From: Candidatus Bathyarchaeota archaeon
GTDB taxonomy: Archaea; Thermoproteota; Bathyarchaeia; 40CM-2-53-6; RBG-13-38-9
Assembly (NCBI GenBank): GCA_030671315.1
Contig: DAOUZW010000086.1
Location: forward strand, 1 to 5,605
DNA length: 5,605 bases
Direction of reading: 5' to 3'
Shown here one piece after another: positions 1 through 5,492 of this stretch (within the stretch, counting starts at the first letter, position 1; every line of letters starts with the position of its first letter). A program made the position numbers and the translations under genes. Under the pieces are notes generated by a model, which had not been told where the DNA came from, made no database searches, and saw nothing but the letters and a program-made list of their open reading frames with translations.

Positions 1-582
1 CTAAATACGAAAAAAATTGATGTTGAATTCCCTGAACCTTTTTGTATTCTCGATAAAAGCAAAAACAAATTCATCAATGAATTCGCTCAAAGTTTTGGAA
101 GACCCAAGTTAGAAGCAAAGTTGGACGAAAAAAATCAAACTATACAAAAGTTAGTAGTAATAAGAGATAGCCCTGGAGGCACCGCTACCAGTGTAGCAAA
201 GAAACTCATTGGCCTCTCATGTAAAAATAAAGAAATTCTAATTAGAAAAATCTATGAAGAACATCAAAATGACGAGAACGAGAATTGTTGCATGGCGGAA
301 ATGGACCCCCTCTGTCCCTTAATGCAGGAAGCAGCTGACCTCTTTAAAGACGCAATATTTCAAGCATGCAAATTACCAACGACAAAAGAGATCATTATTA
401 AAAAAATAAAGGAATCCAAAGGCATGAAACCCAAAGAACTAGAAGATATTCTTGTGGATGGATCTGGAAATTGGACTAATTCAGATAAGGCATGTGATTC
501 TGCCAGAACTTTACATCTCTATATAAACGAACTGAAAAAAGAGGGAAGGATTGTCGACTCAGGGAATCTACTAAAAGCATGA
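1..582 (+). CDS. DUF166-like protein, 5'-truncated, with a C-terminal winged-helix-like extension
   Basis: The reading frame is open from base 1 to the TGA at 580-582, giving 193 visible residues, so the true start lies upstream; the TTG at 121 is internal and not a credible start. The visible part resembles the C-terminal half of DUF166 (PF02593) as I remember it: an FAQSFGRPKLE segment (about residues 28-38), a strand leading into VIRDSPGG (53-60) followed by a helix, then a Cys-rich stretch CCMAEMDPLC (96-105). The molecular function of DUF166 is not established; the label 'thymidylate synthase' sometimes attached to the family should not be trusted. Residues about 127-193 look like an added small helical domain, possibly a winged helix (KPKELEDIL, then an ELKKEGRIV hairpin). 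No membrane segment is seen in the visible part. The stop is 4 nt from that of the convergent RAM gene. Being a coding region is near certain; the family call is moderate. Confidence 0.72.
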   Translation, partial: LNTKKIDVEFPEPFCILDKSKNKFINEFAQSFGRPKLEAKLDEKNQTIQKLVVIRDSPGGTATSVAKKLIGLSCKNKEILIRKIYEEHQNDENENCCMAEMDPLCPLMQEAADLFKDAIFQACKLPTTKEIIIKKIKESKGMKPKELEDILVDGSGNWTNSDKACDSARTLHLYINELKKEGRIVDSGNLLKA

Positions 583-586
583 TGGG

Positions 587-826
587 CTAATTAGATAATC
601 TAGGTGGAATTACTATTGATGTTTGAGTTCTTACAACTCCATCTATGAACTGGACAATACTAATGATTTTCTCTAGATCACTAACAGTTTCTAACTCTGC
701 ATAAGCTATGACGTCGAATTGGCCTGTAACCGCGTGCGCCATCTTCACACCAGGCAATTTTAAAGCTTCTCTTGCAACATCCCAAAGCTTTCCTGCTTGA
801 GTATTGATTTGAATATAAGCCTCCAA
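587..826 (-). CDS. Stand-alone Lrp/AsnC ligand-binding (RAM) domain protein
   Basis: This 79-residue protein is a single RAM domain of the Lrp/AsnC family with the beta-alpha-beta-beta-alpha-beta order. Strand EAYIQINT leads into helix AGKLWDVAREALKL, then strand GVKMAHAVTGQFDVIAYAE with the conserved G35 and D38, a helix around 49-60, and the final strand GVVRTQTSIVIPP. There is no helix-turn-helix, so it should not bind DNA alone. In characterised relatives RAM domains form dimers and octamers and bind amino acids at the interface, so a sensor or partner role is plausible but inferred. The start is TTG at 824-826; an in-frame TAA lies six codons upstream and there is no ATG or GTG between, so this start is well supported. 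A TATA-like element about 23 nt ahead suggests a leaderless mRNA. It is divergent from the topoisomerase gene. Confidence 0.9.
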   Translation of the reverse strand: MEAYIQINTQAGKLWDVAREALKLPGVKMAHAVTGQFDVIAYAELETVSDLEKIISIVQFIDGVVRTQTSIVIPPRLSN

Positions 827-843
827 GATTCTTAACCAAGATG

Positions 844-854
844 TTTATTTAAAT
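844..854 (-). promoter_or_regulatory. TATA-like promoter element of the RAM gene
   Basis: On the minus strand this reads ATTTAAATAAA. Its centre is about 23 nt upstream of the TTG start at 826, the spacing expected if transcription begins at or next to the start codon (leaderless mRNA, common in archaea). No Shine-Dalgarno sequence is seen ahead of the TTG. The region is AT-rich, so a chance match is possible. Confidence 0.4.
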
Positions 855-976
855 CCCAAAAACATTTATATTTTTCTGGATATTCGACCTTTTCATCAAA
901 TTTGAAGAAAAATCGATATCACAATCGAATAAATATATCTAAAAATAAATGCAACAAATTTAAGTCTGATTTACAA

Positions 977-986
977 TTTTTAAATG
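977..986 (+). promoter_or_regulatory. Possible TATA element of the topoisomerase IB gene
   Basis: TTTTTAAATG is centred near 981. An archaeal start site about 26 nt downstream would fall near 1007, just ahead of the weak Shine-Dalgarno at 1010-1015 and the ATG at 1022, so the three signals fit one another. A competing TATA-like element, ATTTATATTT at about 864-873, would place the start near 895 and fit the TTG at 902 instead. Confidence 0.3.
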
Positions 987-1009
987 AAATACTTCAAATC
1001 CAAAAAGTC

Positions 1010-1015
1010 AAAGGT
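1010..1015 (+). promoter_or_regulatory. Weak ribosome binding site of topoisomerase IB
   Basis: AAAGGT lies 6 nt before the ATG at 1022 and partly matches the GGAGGTGA consensus. It is one reason for choosing ATG 1022 over the upstream TTG at 902. Confidence 0.35.
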
Positions 1016-1021
1016 TCAAAA

Positions 1022-2539
1022 ATGAAACATCTTTCTCATAATGGCGTTATGATTCCTGCGACCTATGTTGCTAAAGATTTGCATATTGTGATAAAAGGAA
1101 CAATGATTAAATTAGACCTTGAACAAGAAGAAATGGCTGTAGCTTTTGCTAAAAAGTTCGGTACAGAATATGTAGAAGACAAAATATTTGTCAAGAATTT
1201 CCTAAAAGATTTCCTTAAGAAACTCGGAATAAATGAGTCTTTGAATTTTGAAGATATCGATTTTTCAGAAGTAACTGCCAGTGTTGAACATGAAAGAGGA
1301 TTGAAACTCAATCTTAGCAAAGAGGAAAAAAAGAAAACAGCTGAAGCAAGAAAAGTCATCAGAGAAGCAAACAAAGAGAAGTATGGTTTCACCATCGTTG
1401 ACGGAGAGCGAGTCGAAATCGGTAATTATGTAGCCGAACCATCCTCCATATTCATGGGACGAGGCAAACATCCTATGAGAGGGAAGTGGAAAGAAGGTCC
1501 CAAAATAGGCGATATAACCCTTAACCTTTCACCAGATGCCGCTAGACCCCCTGGCCAATGGAAAAACATAATTTGGGAACCAAAATTTATGTGGATAGCA
1601 AAATGGGATGACAAACTAAACAATAAAGAGAAATATGTATGGCTCGCAGATACTTCATCGGTCAAACAACAAAGAGAAAAAGAAAAATTTGATCATGCAA
1701 AAGACCTCCAAAAAACCATTCAACTTGTACGTGAGCACATATCTTCAAATCTCAGCTCCACAAATCTAAAAAGACGTAAAATAGCCACAGTATGCTACTT
1801 AATTGATACTCTGAGTTTACGTGTTGGAGACGAAAAAGACAAGGATGAAGCAGATACAGTCGGAGCCACAACACTTAGACCTAACCACATCAAGTTTAAC
1901 GAAAATGGTCTTGTAACTTTTGACTTTCTAGGTAAAGACTCTGTTAGATGGCACAAACAAGTTCGATTGCCAACACCTGTTATTGAAAACCTTAAAGAAT
2001 TCATTAATGAATCAAGTTCAGCGCTTTTCAATGGTATACGTTCAGATGTTGTAAGTCAATTTCTTGGCGAAGCAGTTCCATACTTGACAGCGAAAGTCTT
2101 TCGAACATATCGTACCACAAAAACAGTCAATGAATATCTGACAGAAAATAAAGTAAAGAAATCCGATACAGAGTATGAGAAGAAGCACGTTGCTGCTTTA
2201 GCCAATCTTCAGGCGGCAATCATTTGCAATCATAAGAGAAAATTACCCAAAACTTGGAATAAATCTTTAGAAAGAAAAAAAGAAAGACTTCAGAAACTGA
2301 AAAAAACTAAGAAGAAAACAAGTAAAACTCTTCAATCAATTGAAAAGACTAAATTAGATATAGAACGTGCAAAAGCTACTCGCGACTATAATCTTCAAAC
2401 ATCGTTAAAAAGTTACATCGACCCTCGTGTGTACAGATCTTGGGGAAATAAAATCGATTATGACTGGAAGCTATATTATTCGAAGACCCTACAACGCAAA
2501 TTTTCTTGGATTGATGGTAATAAAAAATCTGAAGAATAA
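1022..2539 (+). CDS. DNA topoisomerase IB (eukaryote-type)
   Basis: This enzyme relaxes positive and negative supercoils by nicking one strand through a 3'-phosphotyrosyl intermediate, needing neither ATP nor metal. Numbered from ATG 1022 (505 residues), the DNA-binding core begins at once (MKHLSHNGVMIP, aligning with the WKTLEHNGP start of the human core), followed by the clamp motif MGRGKHPMRGKW (145-156). All five catalytic residues of the family are visible: R267 in SLRVGDEKDKDEADTVG, K305 in FDFLGKDSVRW, R361 in KVFRTYR, H404 in CNHKRKLPKTW, and the nucleophile Y465 in SYIDPRVYRSW. A Lys-rich coiled-coil linker spans about 415-455. The reading frame extends upstream to a TTG at 902 (545 residues), but those 40 residues are Lys/Asn-rich, match nothing and precede the natural start of the core. 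The gene ends 24 nt from the convergent peptidase gene. Intact and probably active. Confidence 0.96.
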   Translation: MKHLSHNGVMIPATYVAKDLHIVIKGTMIKLDLEQEEMAVAFAKKFGTEYVEDKIFVKNFLKDFLKKLGINESLNFEDIDFSEVTASVEHERGLKLNLSKEEKKKTAEARKVIREANKEKYGFTIVDGERVEIGNYVAEPSSIFMGRGKHPMRGKWKEGPKIGDITLNLSPDAARPPGQWKNIIWEPKFMWIAKWDDKLNNKEKYVWLADTSSVKQQREKEKFDHAKDLQKTIQLVREHISSNLSSTNLKRRKIATVCYLIDTLSLRVGDEKDKDEADTVGATTLRPNHIKFNENGLVTFDFLGKDSVRWHKQVRLPTPVIENLKEFINESSSALFNGIRSDVVSQFLGEAVPYLTAKVFRTYRTTKTVNEYLTENKVKKSDTEYEKKHVAALANLQAAIICNHKRKLPKTWNKSLERKKERLQKLKKTKKKTSKTLQSIEKTKLDIERAKATRDYNLQTSLKSYIDPRVYRSWGNKIDYDWKLYYSKTLQRKFSWIDGNKKSEE

Positions 2540-2563
2540 TTTACAAGAAAATTCAACGATAGA

Positions 2564-3493
2564 CTAAATGAGAGATTTTCCGCAACTCGGGCAGAATGTT
2601 TCTTCAATTTGTTTGGATGATCCACAAAACCTGCAAATTTCGATGAATGCTTTTTCAAACGTTCTTCTTCGTTCAAGTTTCTTCTTGATCTTATTGTAAT
2701 GCTCAGAAATTGAAAATTCTTGCAAAGCCTTTATTCTTTTTGAGTGATTAGGATGGGTTTGCATTACTTCAAATATTGAAGAAAATGTCGAGTCAGAATC
2801 TATCCTTTGTCCATTTTTCCCTAAAATTTTTACAAACATAGACATTGCTGAAGACAATTCACCTGCCGCTAACAGACTTGCTCTATCCGCACTAATCTCC
2901 GATTCTCTATGCCATGACATCAAAGCCATGCGTACAGGCATCGAGATGAGATTCATACCAATTATTGACCCTGAGAACGCTATTCCTCGCTCTAATTGCT
3001 CTGCTACTGCGTGATATTTTAGATGATGACTTTTTATGTGACCCATCTCATGACCAATCAACGCCTTCAACTCCTTATCAGATAATCGAGGAATAATCGA
3101 ACTATCAATAATTATCGCTGCATTTAATTCAGTTCCAGTCGTCATAGCAGTTGATTGTCCAACATTTGATACATTCACTATCGGCAAGCGTTCTAAAGAT
3201 AAAACGTCAGCACAATCTGCAGCTAATGATTCAATCTCTGGATTAGATTCTCCTGCAATAGATAACTTCGCTGCAACATTTCTTAAACGTGGCTCAACAA
3301 CTGTCCGGTAAATGAGCTCTATCACAGAATCAATAGATTTAAGATCTTCAACAGCTTGTTTGTCTCCATCAGTGATTATATCTTCTGCTATGAAATCATA
3401 ACTAGTGATGTATCTCATTTTTATACGACAATTCTTACAGAACATTCTGTCTGTCGGATTTTTGAATCCACAATTTCTACATATTTTATGCAT
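2564..3493 (-). CDS. M48-family zinc metallopeptidase flanked by N- and C-terminal zinc ribbons
   Basis: This is an M48 (HtpX/Ste24-like) zinc endopeptidase. From ATG 3493 it has 309 residues: an N-terminal zinc ribbon with C5, C8, C19, C22 (C-x2-C-x10-C-x2-C); a helical region about 35-100; a peptidase domain with HEMGH at 148-152, third zinc ligand E199 within ESEISADRA, and the family's late THPNHSKRI motif (246-254); then a Lys/Arg-rich helix and a second ribbon with C287, C290, C301, C304 of identical spacing. Residues 170-194 are only moderately hydrophobic and contain Arg, so the membrane hairpin typical of HtpX is weak or absent; a cytosolic or peripheral enzyme is likelier. ATG 3493 is chosen because GGAG lies 8 nt upstream and the ribbon starts directly. 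ATG 3517 and TTG 3538 are in-frame alternatives; the TTG lies upstream of the predicted transcription start. Substrate unknown; quality control of proteins is a family-based guess. Confidence 0.9.
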   Translation of the reverse strand: MHKICRNCGFKNPTDRMFCKNCRIKMRYITSYDFIAEDIITDGDKQAVEDLKSIDSVIELIYRTVVEPRLRNVAAKLSIAGESNPEIESLAADCADVLSLERLPIVNVSNVGQSTAMTTGTELNAAIIIDSSIIPRLSDKELKALIGHEMGHIKSHHLKYHAVAEQLERGIAFSGSIIGMNLISMPVRMALMSWHRESEISADRASLLAAGELSSAMSMFVKILGKNGQRIDSDSTFSSIFEVMQTHPNHSKRIKALQEFSISEHYNKIKKKLERRRTFEKAFIEICRFCGSSKQIEETFCPSCGKSLI

Positions 3494-3501
3494 AGAGCTT
3501 T

Positions 3502-3505
3502 CTCC
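3502..3505 (-). promoter_or_regulatory. Ribosome binding site supporting the ATG 3493 start of the M48 peptidase
   Basis: GGAG on the minus strand sits 8 nt ahead of ATG 3493. The alternative ATG at 3517 has no comparable sequence before it, although it could be read from a short 12-nt leader. Confidence 0.45.
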
Positions 3506-3550
3506 AGAATGCTTCATACTTGAATTGTAAACTACCAAATGTCTTCTAAA

Positions 3551-3559
3551 TTGTATAGT
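3551..3559 (-). promoter_or_regulatory. TATA-like element of the M48 peptidase gene
   Basis: On the minus strand the element reads ACTATACAA, centred near 3555, which predicts transcription from about 3529. That excludes TTG 3538 as the translation start and leaves ATG 3517 (12-nt leader) or ATG 3493 (36-nt leader with GGAG). It shares a compact divergent promoter region with the BKACE gene. Confidence 0.4.
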
Positions 3560-3581
3560 ATTGATTTCTTAGAATGCAAAG

Positions 3582-3592
3582 CATTATTTATT
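3582..3592 (+). promoter_or_regulatory. TATA-like element of the BKACE gene
   Basis: CATTATTTATT is centred near 3587, predicting transcription from about 3613. That gives a leader of about 16 nt that just contains the Shine-Dalgarno at 3616-3621. A purine-rich stretch (GCAAAG) immediately upstream could serve as a TFB recognition element. Confidence 0.45.
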
Positions 3593-3615
3593 GCTTGAAT
3601 AAATGATGGTCTATC

Positions 3616-3621
3616 AAGGTG
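3616..3621 (+). promoter_or_regulatory. Shine-Dalgarno of the BKACE gene
   Basis: AAGGTG lies 7 nt before ATG 3629 and is the best ribosome-binding match in the window, which fixes this start. Confidence 0.55.
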
Positions 3622-3628
3622 TATTAGA

Positions 3629-4603
3629 ATGAACAAGCCTTATATGACTACTTGGAATTATGGGAGTCCACGTGATTATCTTAGATTATATGAAAAATTC
3701 GAGATGCCCCCCCTGATAATTACTTGTGCAATAACAGGGGGATGGCAGGGCAAAGAAGCAAATCCAAGTCTTCCTGAAACACCTGAAGAACAAGCTCAAT
3801 CTACTTTTGAGGCTTATGAAGCAGGCGCTTCAATAGTTCATGTTCATGCAAGAGACCCCAAGACAGAATATGCAGATGCCGTAGGTTCCAAAGAAATCTA
3901 TTTTGATATTAACAAAAGAATCAGAGAGCTCTGCCCTGACATAATAATTAACAACACCACTGGAGGAGGTCCTGGTATGACTCTTGAAGATCGACTCAAA
4001 GCTGCTCATGCTAAGCCAGAGATGTGCAGTCTAAATGTTGGTACACAAGTTATGAGAGCAACTGTAAAGGCGCGAAAAGGTGACCTCGGAGGGAGAGTAG
4101 AAGACAAACCTATCGAGACAGTATTCAAGAATACATACTCTGACACTGAGAAATTTGCTAAAGTCATGTTAGAAAACAATGTTAAACCAGAAATGGAAAC
4201 ATTCTCCGACGGTAATTGGTATCTAATTGATAATTTGATTAAGAAAGAATTAGTGAAACCACCTTATTGGGTCTGTCTTGTTCTCGGAATGCAAAGCGCA
4301 ACACCTGTAACTCCGTGGCACCTATTAAATCAAGTAACTTTCGCACCACCTAATACACTGTTTAATATCATAGGCATTGGGATCCATCAAGTTCCAATGA
4401 CAACTTTAGCAACACTTCTTGGTATGCACATTCGAGTAGGTATGGAAGACAATGTATATTATTCTCGTGGTGTAAAGGCAAAAAACAATGCTCAACTTGT
4501 TGAAAGAGCAGTCAGAATAGCAAAAGAACTCAACCGCCCAATTGCTACACCGACAGAAGCTAGAGAAATGTTGGGCATTTCTAAGGCGCCAACAACATAC
4601 TAA
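3629..4603 (+). CDS. BKACE family (DUF849) beta-keto acid cleavage enzyme
   Basis: BKACE enzymes are zinc-dependent TIM barrels that condense a beta-keto acid with acetyl-CoA and split it into acetoacetate and a new CoA ester; the founding member, Kce, acts on 3-keto-5-aminohexanoate in lysine fermentation. The 324-residue protein is full length for the family. It shows the first barrel strand PLIITCAITGG (28-38), the zinc-ligand motif VHVHARDP with H71 and H73, IINNTTGG (106-113), PEMCSLNVGT (130-139), the acidic ligand E273 in RVGMEDN, and the closing helix AQLVERAVRIAKEL. A 26-residue N-terminal extension (aromatic-rich, WNYGSPRDYLRLYEKF) precedes the first strand, and GKEANPSLPETPEEQ follows it; both fit a subfamily with this extension that I recall from anaerobic archaea and bacteria. 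No other lysine-fermentation gene is adjacent, so the substrate is undetermined and the symbol kce is withheld. Cytosolic; no signal peptide. Confidence 0.95.
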   Translation: MNKPYMTTWNYGSPRDYLRLYEKFEMPPLIITCAITGGWQGKEANPSLPETPEEQAQSTFEAYEAGASIVHVHARDPKTEYADAVGSKEIYFDINKRIRELCPDIIINNTTGGGPGMTLEDRLKAAHAKPEMCSLNVGTQVMRATVKARKGDLGGRVEDKPIETVFKNTYSDTEKFAKVMLENNVKPEMETFSDGNWYLIDNLIKKELVKPPYWVCLVLGMQSATPVTPWHLLNQVTFAPPNTLFNIIGIGIHQVPMTTLATLLGMHIRVGMEDNVYYSRGVKAKNNAQLVERAVRIAKELNRPIATPTEAREMLGISKAPTTY

Positions 4604-4604
4604 T

Positions 4605-4640
4605 GTGCTAGAGTTTTTTCTAGCACTTTATTTTTTTATT
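4605..4640 (+). terminator. Hairpin plus T-tract terminator after the BKACE gene
   Basis: GTGCTAGA at 4605-4612 pairs perfectly with TCTAGCAC at 4619-4626 around a 6-nt loop (GTTTTT). It is followed at once by a T-rich run through 4640 in which only two bases are not T before its last three positions. It begins 2 nt after the stop codon. This is the form of a bacterial intrinsic terminator; archaeal RNA polymerase stops at the T-tract, and the stem may add efficiency or protect the 3' end. Confidence 0.75.
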
Positions 4641-4644
4641 TAAA

Positions 4645-4663
4645 ATAATGAAATTCTCATTAT
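4645..4663 (-). terminator. Weak hairpin downstream of the alpha/beta hydrolase gene
   Basis: ATAATGA (4645-4651) and TCATTAT (4657-4663) form a 7-bp AT-rich stem with a 5-nt loop. Read on the minus strand it is followed by TTTTAAAT, a poor T-tract. It lies about 40 nt past the hydrolase stop codon and could help end that transcript, but the stem is weak and may be chance in AT-rich DNA. Confidence 0.3.
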
Positions 4664-4688
4664 GAAATCATAGTACAATTACATTTAA

Positions 4689-4722
4689 CTTAAATCAGTT
4701 TTTATTTAATATTTGATTTAAG
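4689..4722. repeat. 9-bp inverted repeat straddling the hydrolase stop codon
   Basis: CTTAAATCA at 4689-4697 and TGATTTAAG at 4714-4722 are perfect reverse complements separated by 16 nt. The right arm encodes part of the hydrolase C-terminus and its stop codon (4702-4704) lies in the loop. A 3'-end stem-loop or part of a bidirectional termination region are possible roles. Confidence 0.5.
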
Positions 4723-5460
4723 CCAACTGATAATCAATTCAATAGTTTTCTTGTGGTATCCGGCAAAGATATGATCGGCTCCATTTACAATAGACATGCT
4801 TTTTGGCTCTAAGGCTTTTGAGAACAATATCTTCGAGCAGCTTAAGGGTATTATATCATCTTTATCTCCATGAATTAACAGGAAAGACCGTGACGAAATT
4901 TTTTCGACATAATCAATTGGTTCATACTGTCTAGAAAGAGTCTTCCATTCCTTTACCGCCTTTCTCATAGGAAATCCTGTTACAAAGGGTAATCCTTTCT
5001 GGAGTATATTCTTCGCTCGTAAAGAGCTAAGTTCCGCTTTCATATTTGCTACTGGACATAATGCGGCTACACTTTTTATCATCTCGTTTTTTGCAGCCAT
5101 CAATATTGCAATCAAACCTCCGAAGCTATGTCCAATAATACTGAGATTATAAATATCCAAATCCTTTCTACCCACTACTAAGTCAAGTGCTTTTTGAGTA
5201 TCGCGAAGAGCTCCTAAGAAGCTATATGATCCACCACTACCCCAACAACCTTTATAATGGAAGGTCATTGGAGCAAAACCTGCTTGGCAAAGAGAGGATA
5301 CTACATCACTCAATATCGGTGCCATACCTGGAAAACCGTGTAAAATCAATACGGGAGATGGAGGCGTTTTCATATCCGAGGGTTTATGTAGAGCACCGAT
5401 CAACTTATGCCCTGCACTTTTAAAAATCAATCTCTCAACGGTATAACTTCTTTCTTTCAT
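4702..5460 (-). CDS. Alpha/beta hydrolase (serine hydrolase, substrate unknown)
   Basis: This is a single-domain alpha/beta hydrolase of 252 residues from ATG 5460. In order it shows strand-turn FKSAGHKLIGALHKP (13-27), the oxyanion-hole motif ILHGFPG (39-45), YKGCWGSGGSYS (70-81) resembling the DxRGxGxS loop of serine esterases and S9/S33 peptidases, the nucleophile elbow GHSFGG with S112, a cap-like helical insertion (about 140-185), HGDKDDIIP with the acid D201, and the catalytic H230 in GADHIF. The triad is complete. It looks most like the broad dipeptidyl-aminopeptidase/esterase-related group (COG1073 style), so esterase, thioesterase or peptidase activity are all possible. There is no signal peptide or membrane segment. 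A TTG at 5484 would add eight residues, but the TATA-like element sits 27 nt before ATG 5460, favouring a leaderless mRNA from that ATG. Convergent with the BKACE gene, with about 100 nt between. Confidence 0.92.
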   Translation of the reverse strand: MKERSYTVERLIFKSAGHKLIGALHKPSDMKTPPSPVLILHGFPGMAPILSDVVSSLCQAGFAPMTFHYKGCWGSGGSYSFLGALRDTQKALDLVVGRKDLDIYNLSIIGHSFGGLIAILMAAKNEMIKSVAALCPVANMKAELSSLRAKNILQKGLPFVTGFPMRKAVKEWKTLSRQYEPIDYVEKISSRSFLLIHGDKDDIIPLSCSKILFSKALEPKSMSIVNGADHIFAGYHKKTIELIISWLKSNIK

Positions 5461-5481
5461 ATGTACCACTACGTCATACGG

Positions 5482-5492
5482 CAATAAATAAC
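5482..5492 (-). promoter_or_regulatory. TATA-like element of the alpha/beta hydrolase gene
   Basis: On the minus strand it reads GTTATTTATTG, almost the same core (TTATTTATT) as the element ahead of the BKACE gene. Its centre is 27 nt from ATG 5460, matching a leaderless transcript and overlapping the alternative TTG start, which argues against that TTG. Confidence 0.45.

Noticed and set aside
592..602. Short palindrome TAGAT-A-ATCTA at the end of the RAM gene
   Set aside because: Five-base arms inside coding sequence, too short to support a terminator or operator.
1063..1395. Minus-strand open frame of 110 codons inside the topoisomerase gene
   Set aside because: It lies fully antisense to conserved topoisomerase IB sequence, is Ser/Phe/Leu-rich as expected from the complement of Lys/Glu-rich codons, and has no family motif.
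1265..1665. Two further minus-strand open frames (1265-1471 and 1426-1665) inside the topoisomerase gene
   Set aside because: They are antisense shadows of the conserved clamp region and have no promoter, ribosome binding site or recognisable domain.
1795..2031. Minus-strand open frame of 78 codons antisense to the topoisomerase active-site region
   Set aside because: The sense strand encodes R267 and K305 with their conserved surroundings, so the antisense frame is a by-product.
2476..2676. Minus-strand frame crossing the topoisomerase and M48 gene ends
   Set aside because: It overlaps the M48 C-terminal zinc ribbon, which is encoded on the same strand in another frame and is clearly real.
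5187..5423. Plus-strand open frame of 78 codons inside the alpha/beta hydrolase gene
   Set aside because: It is antisense to the nucleophile and oxyanion-hole region of a gene with a complete catalytic triad and has no motif of its own.
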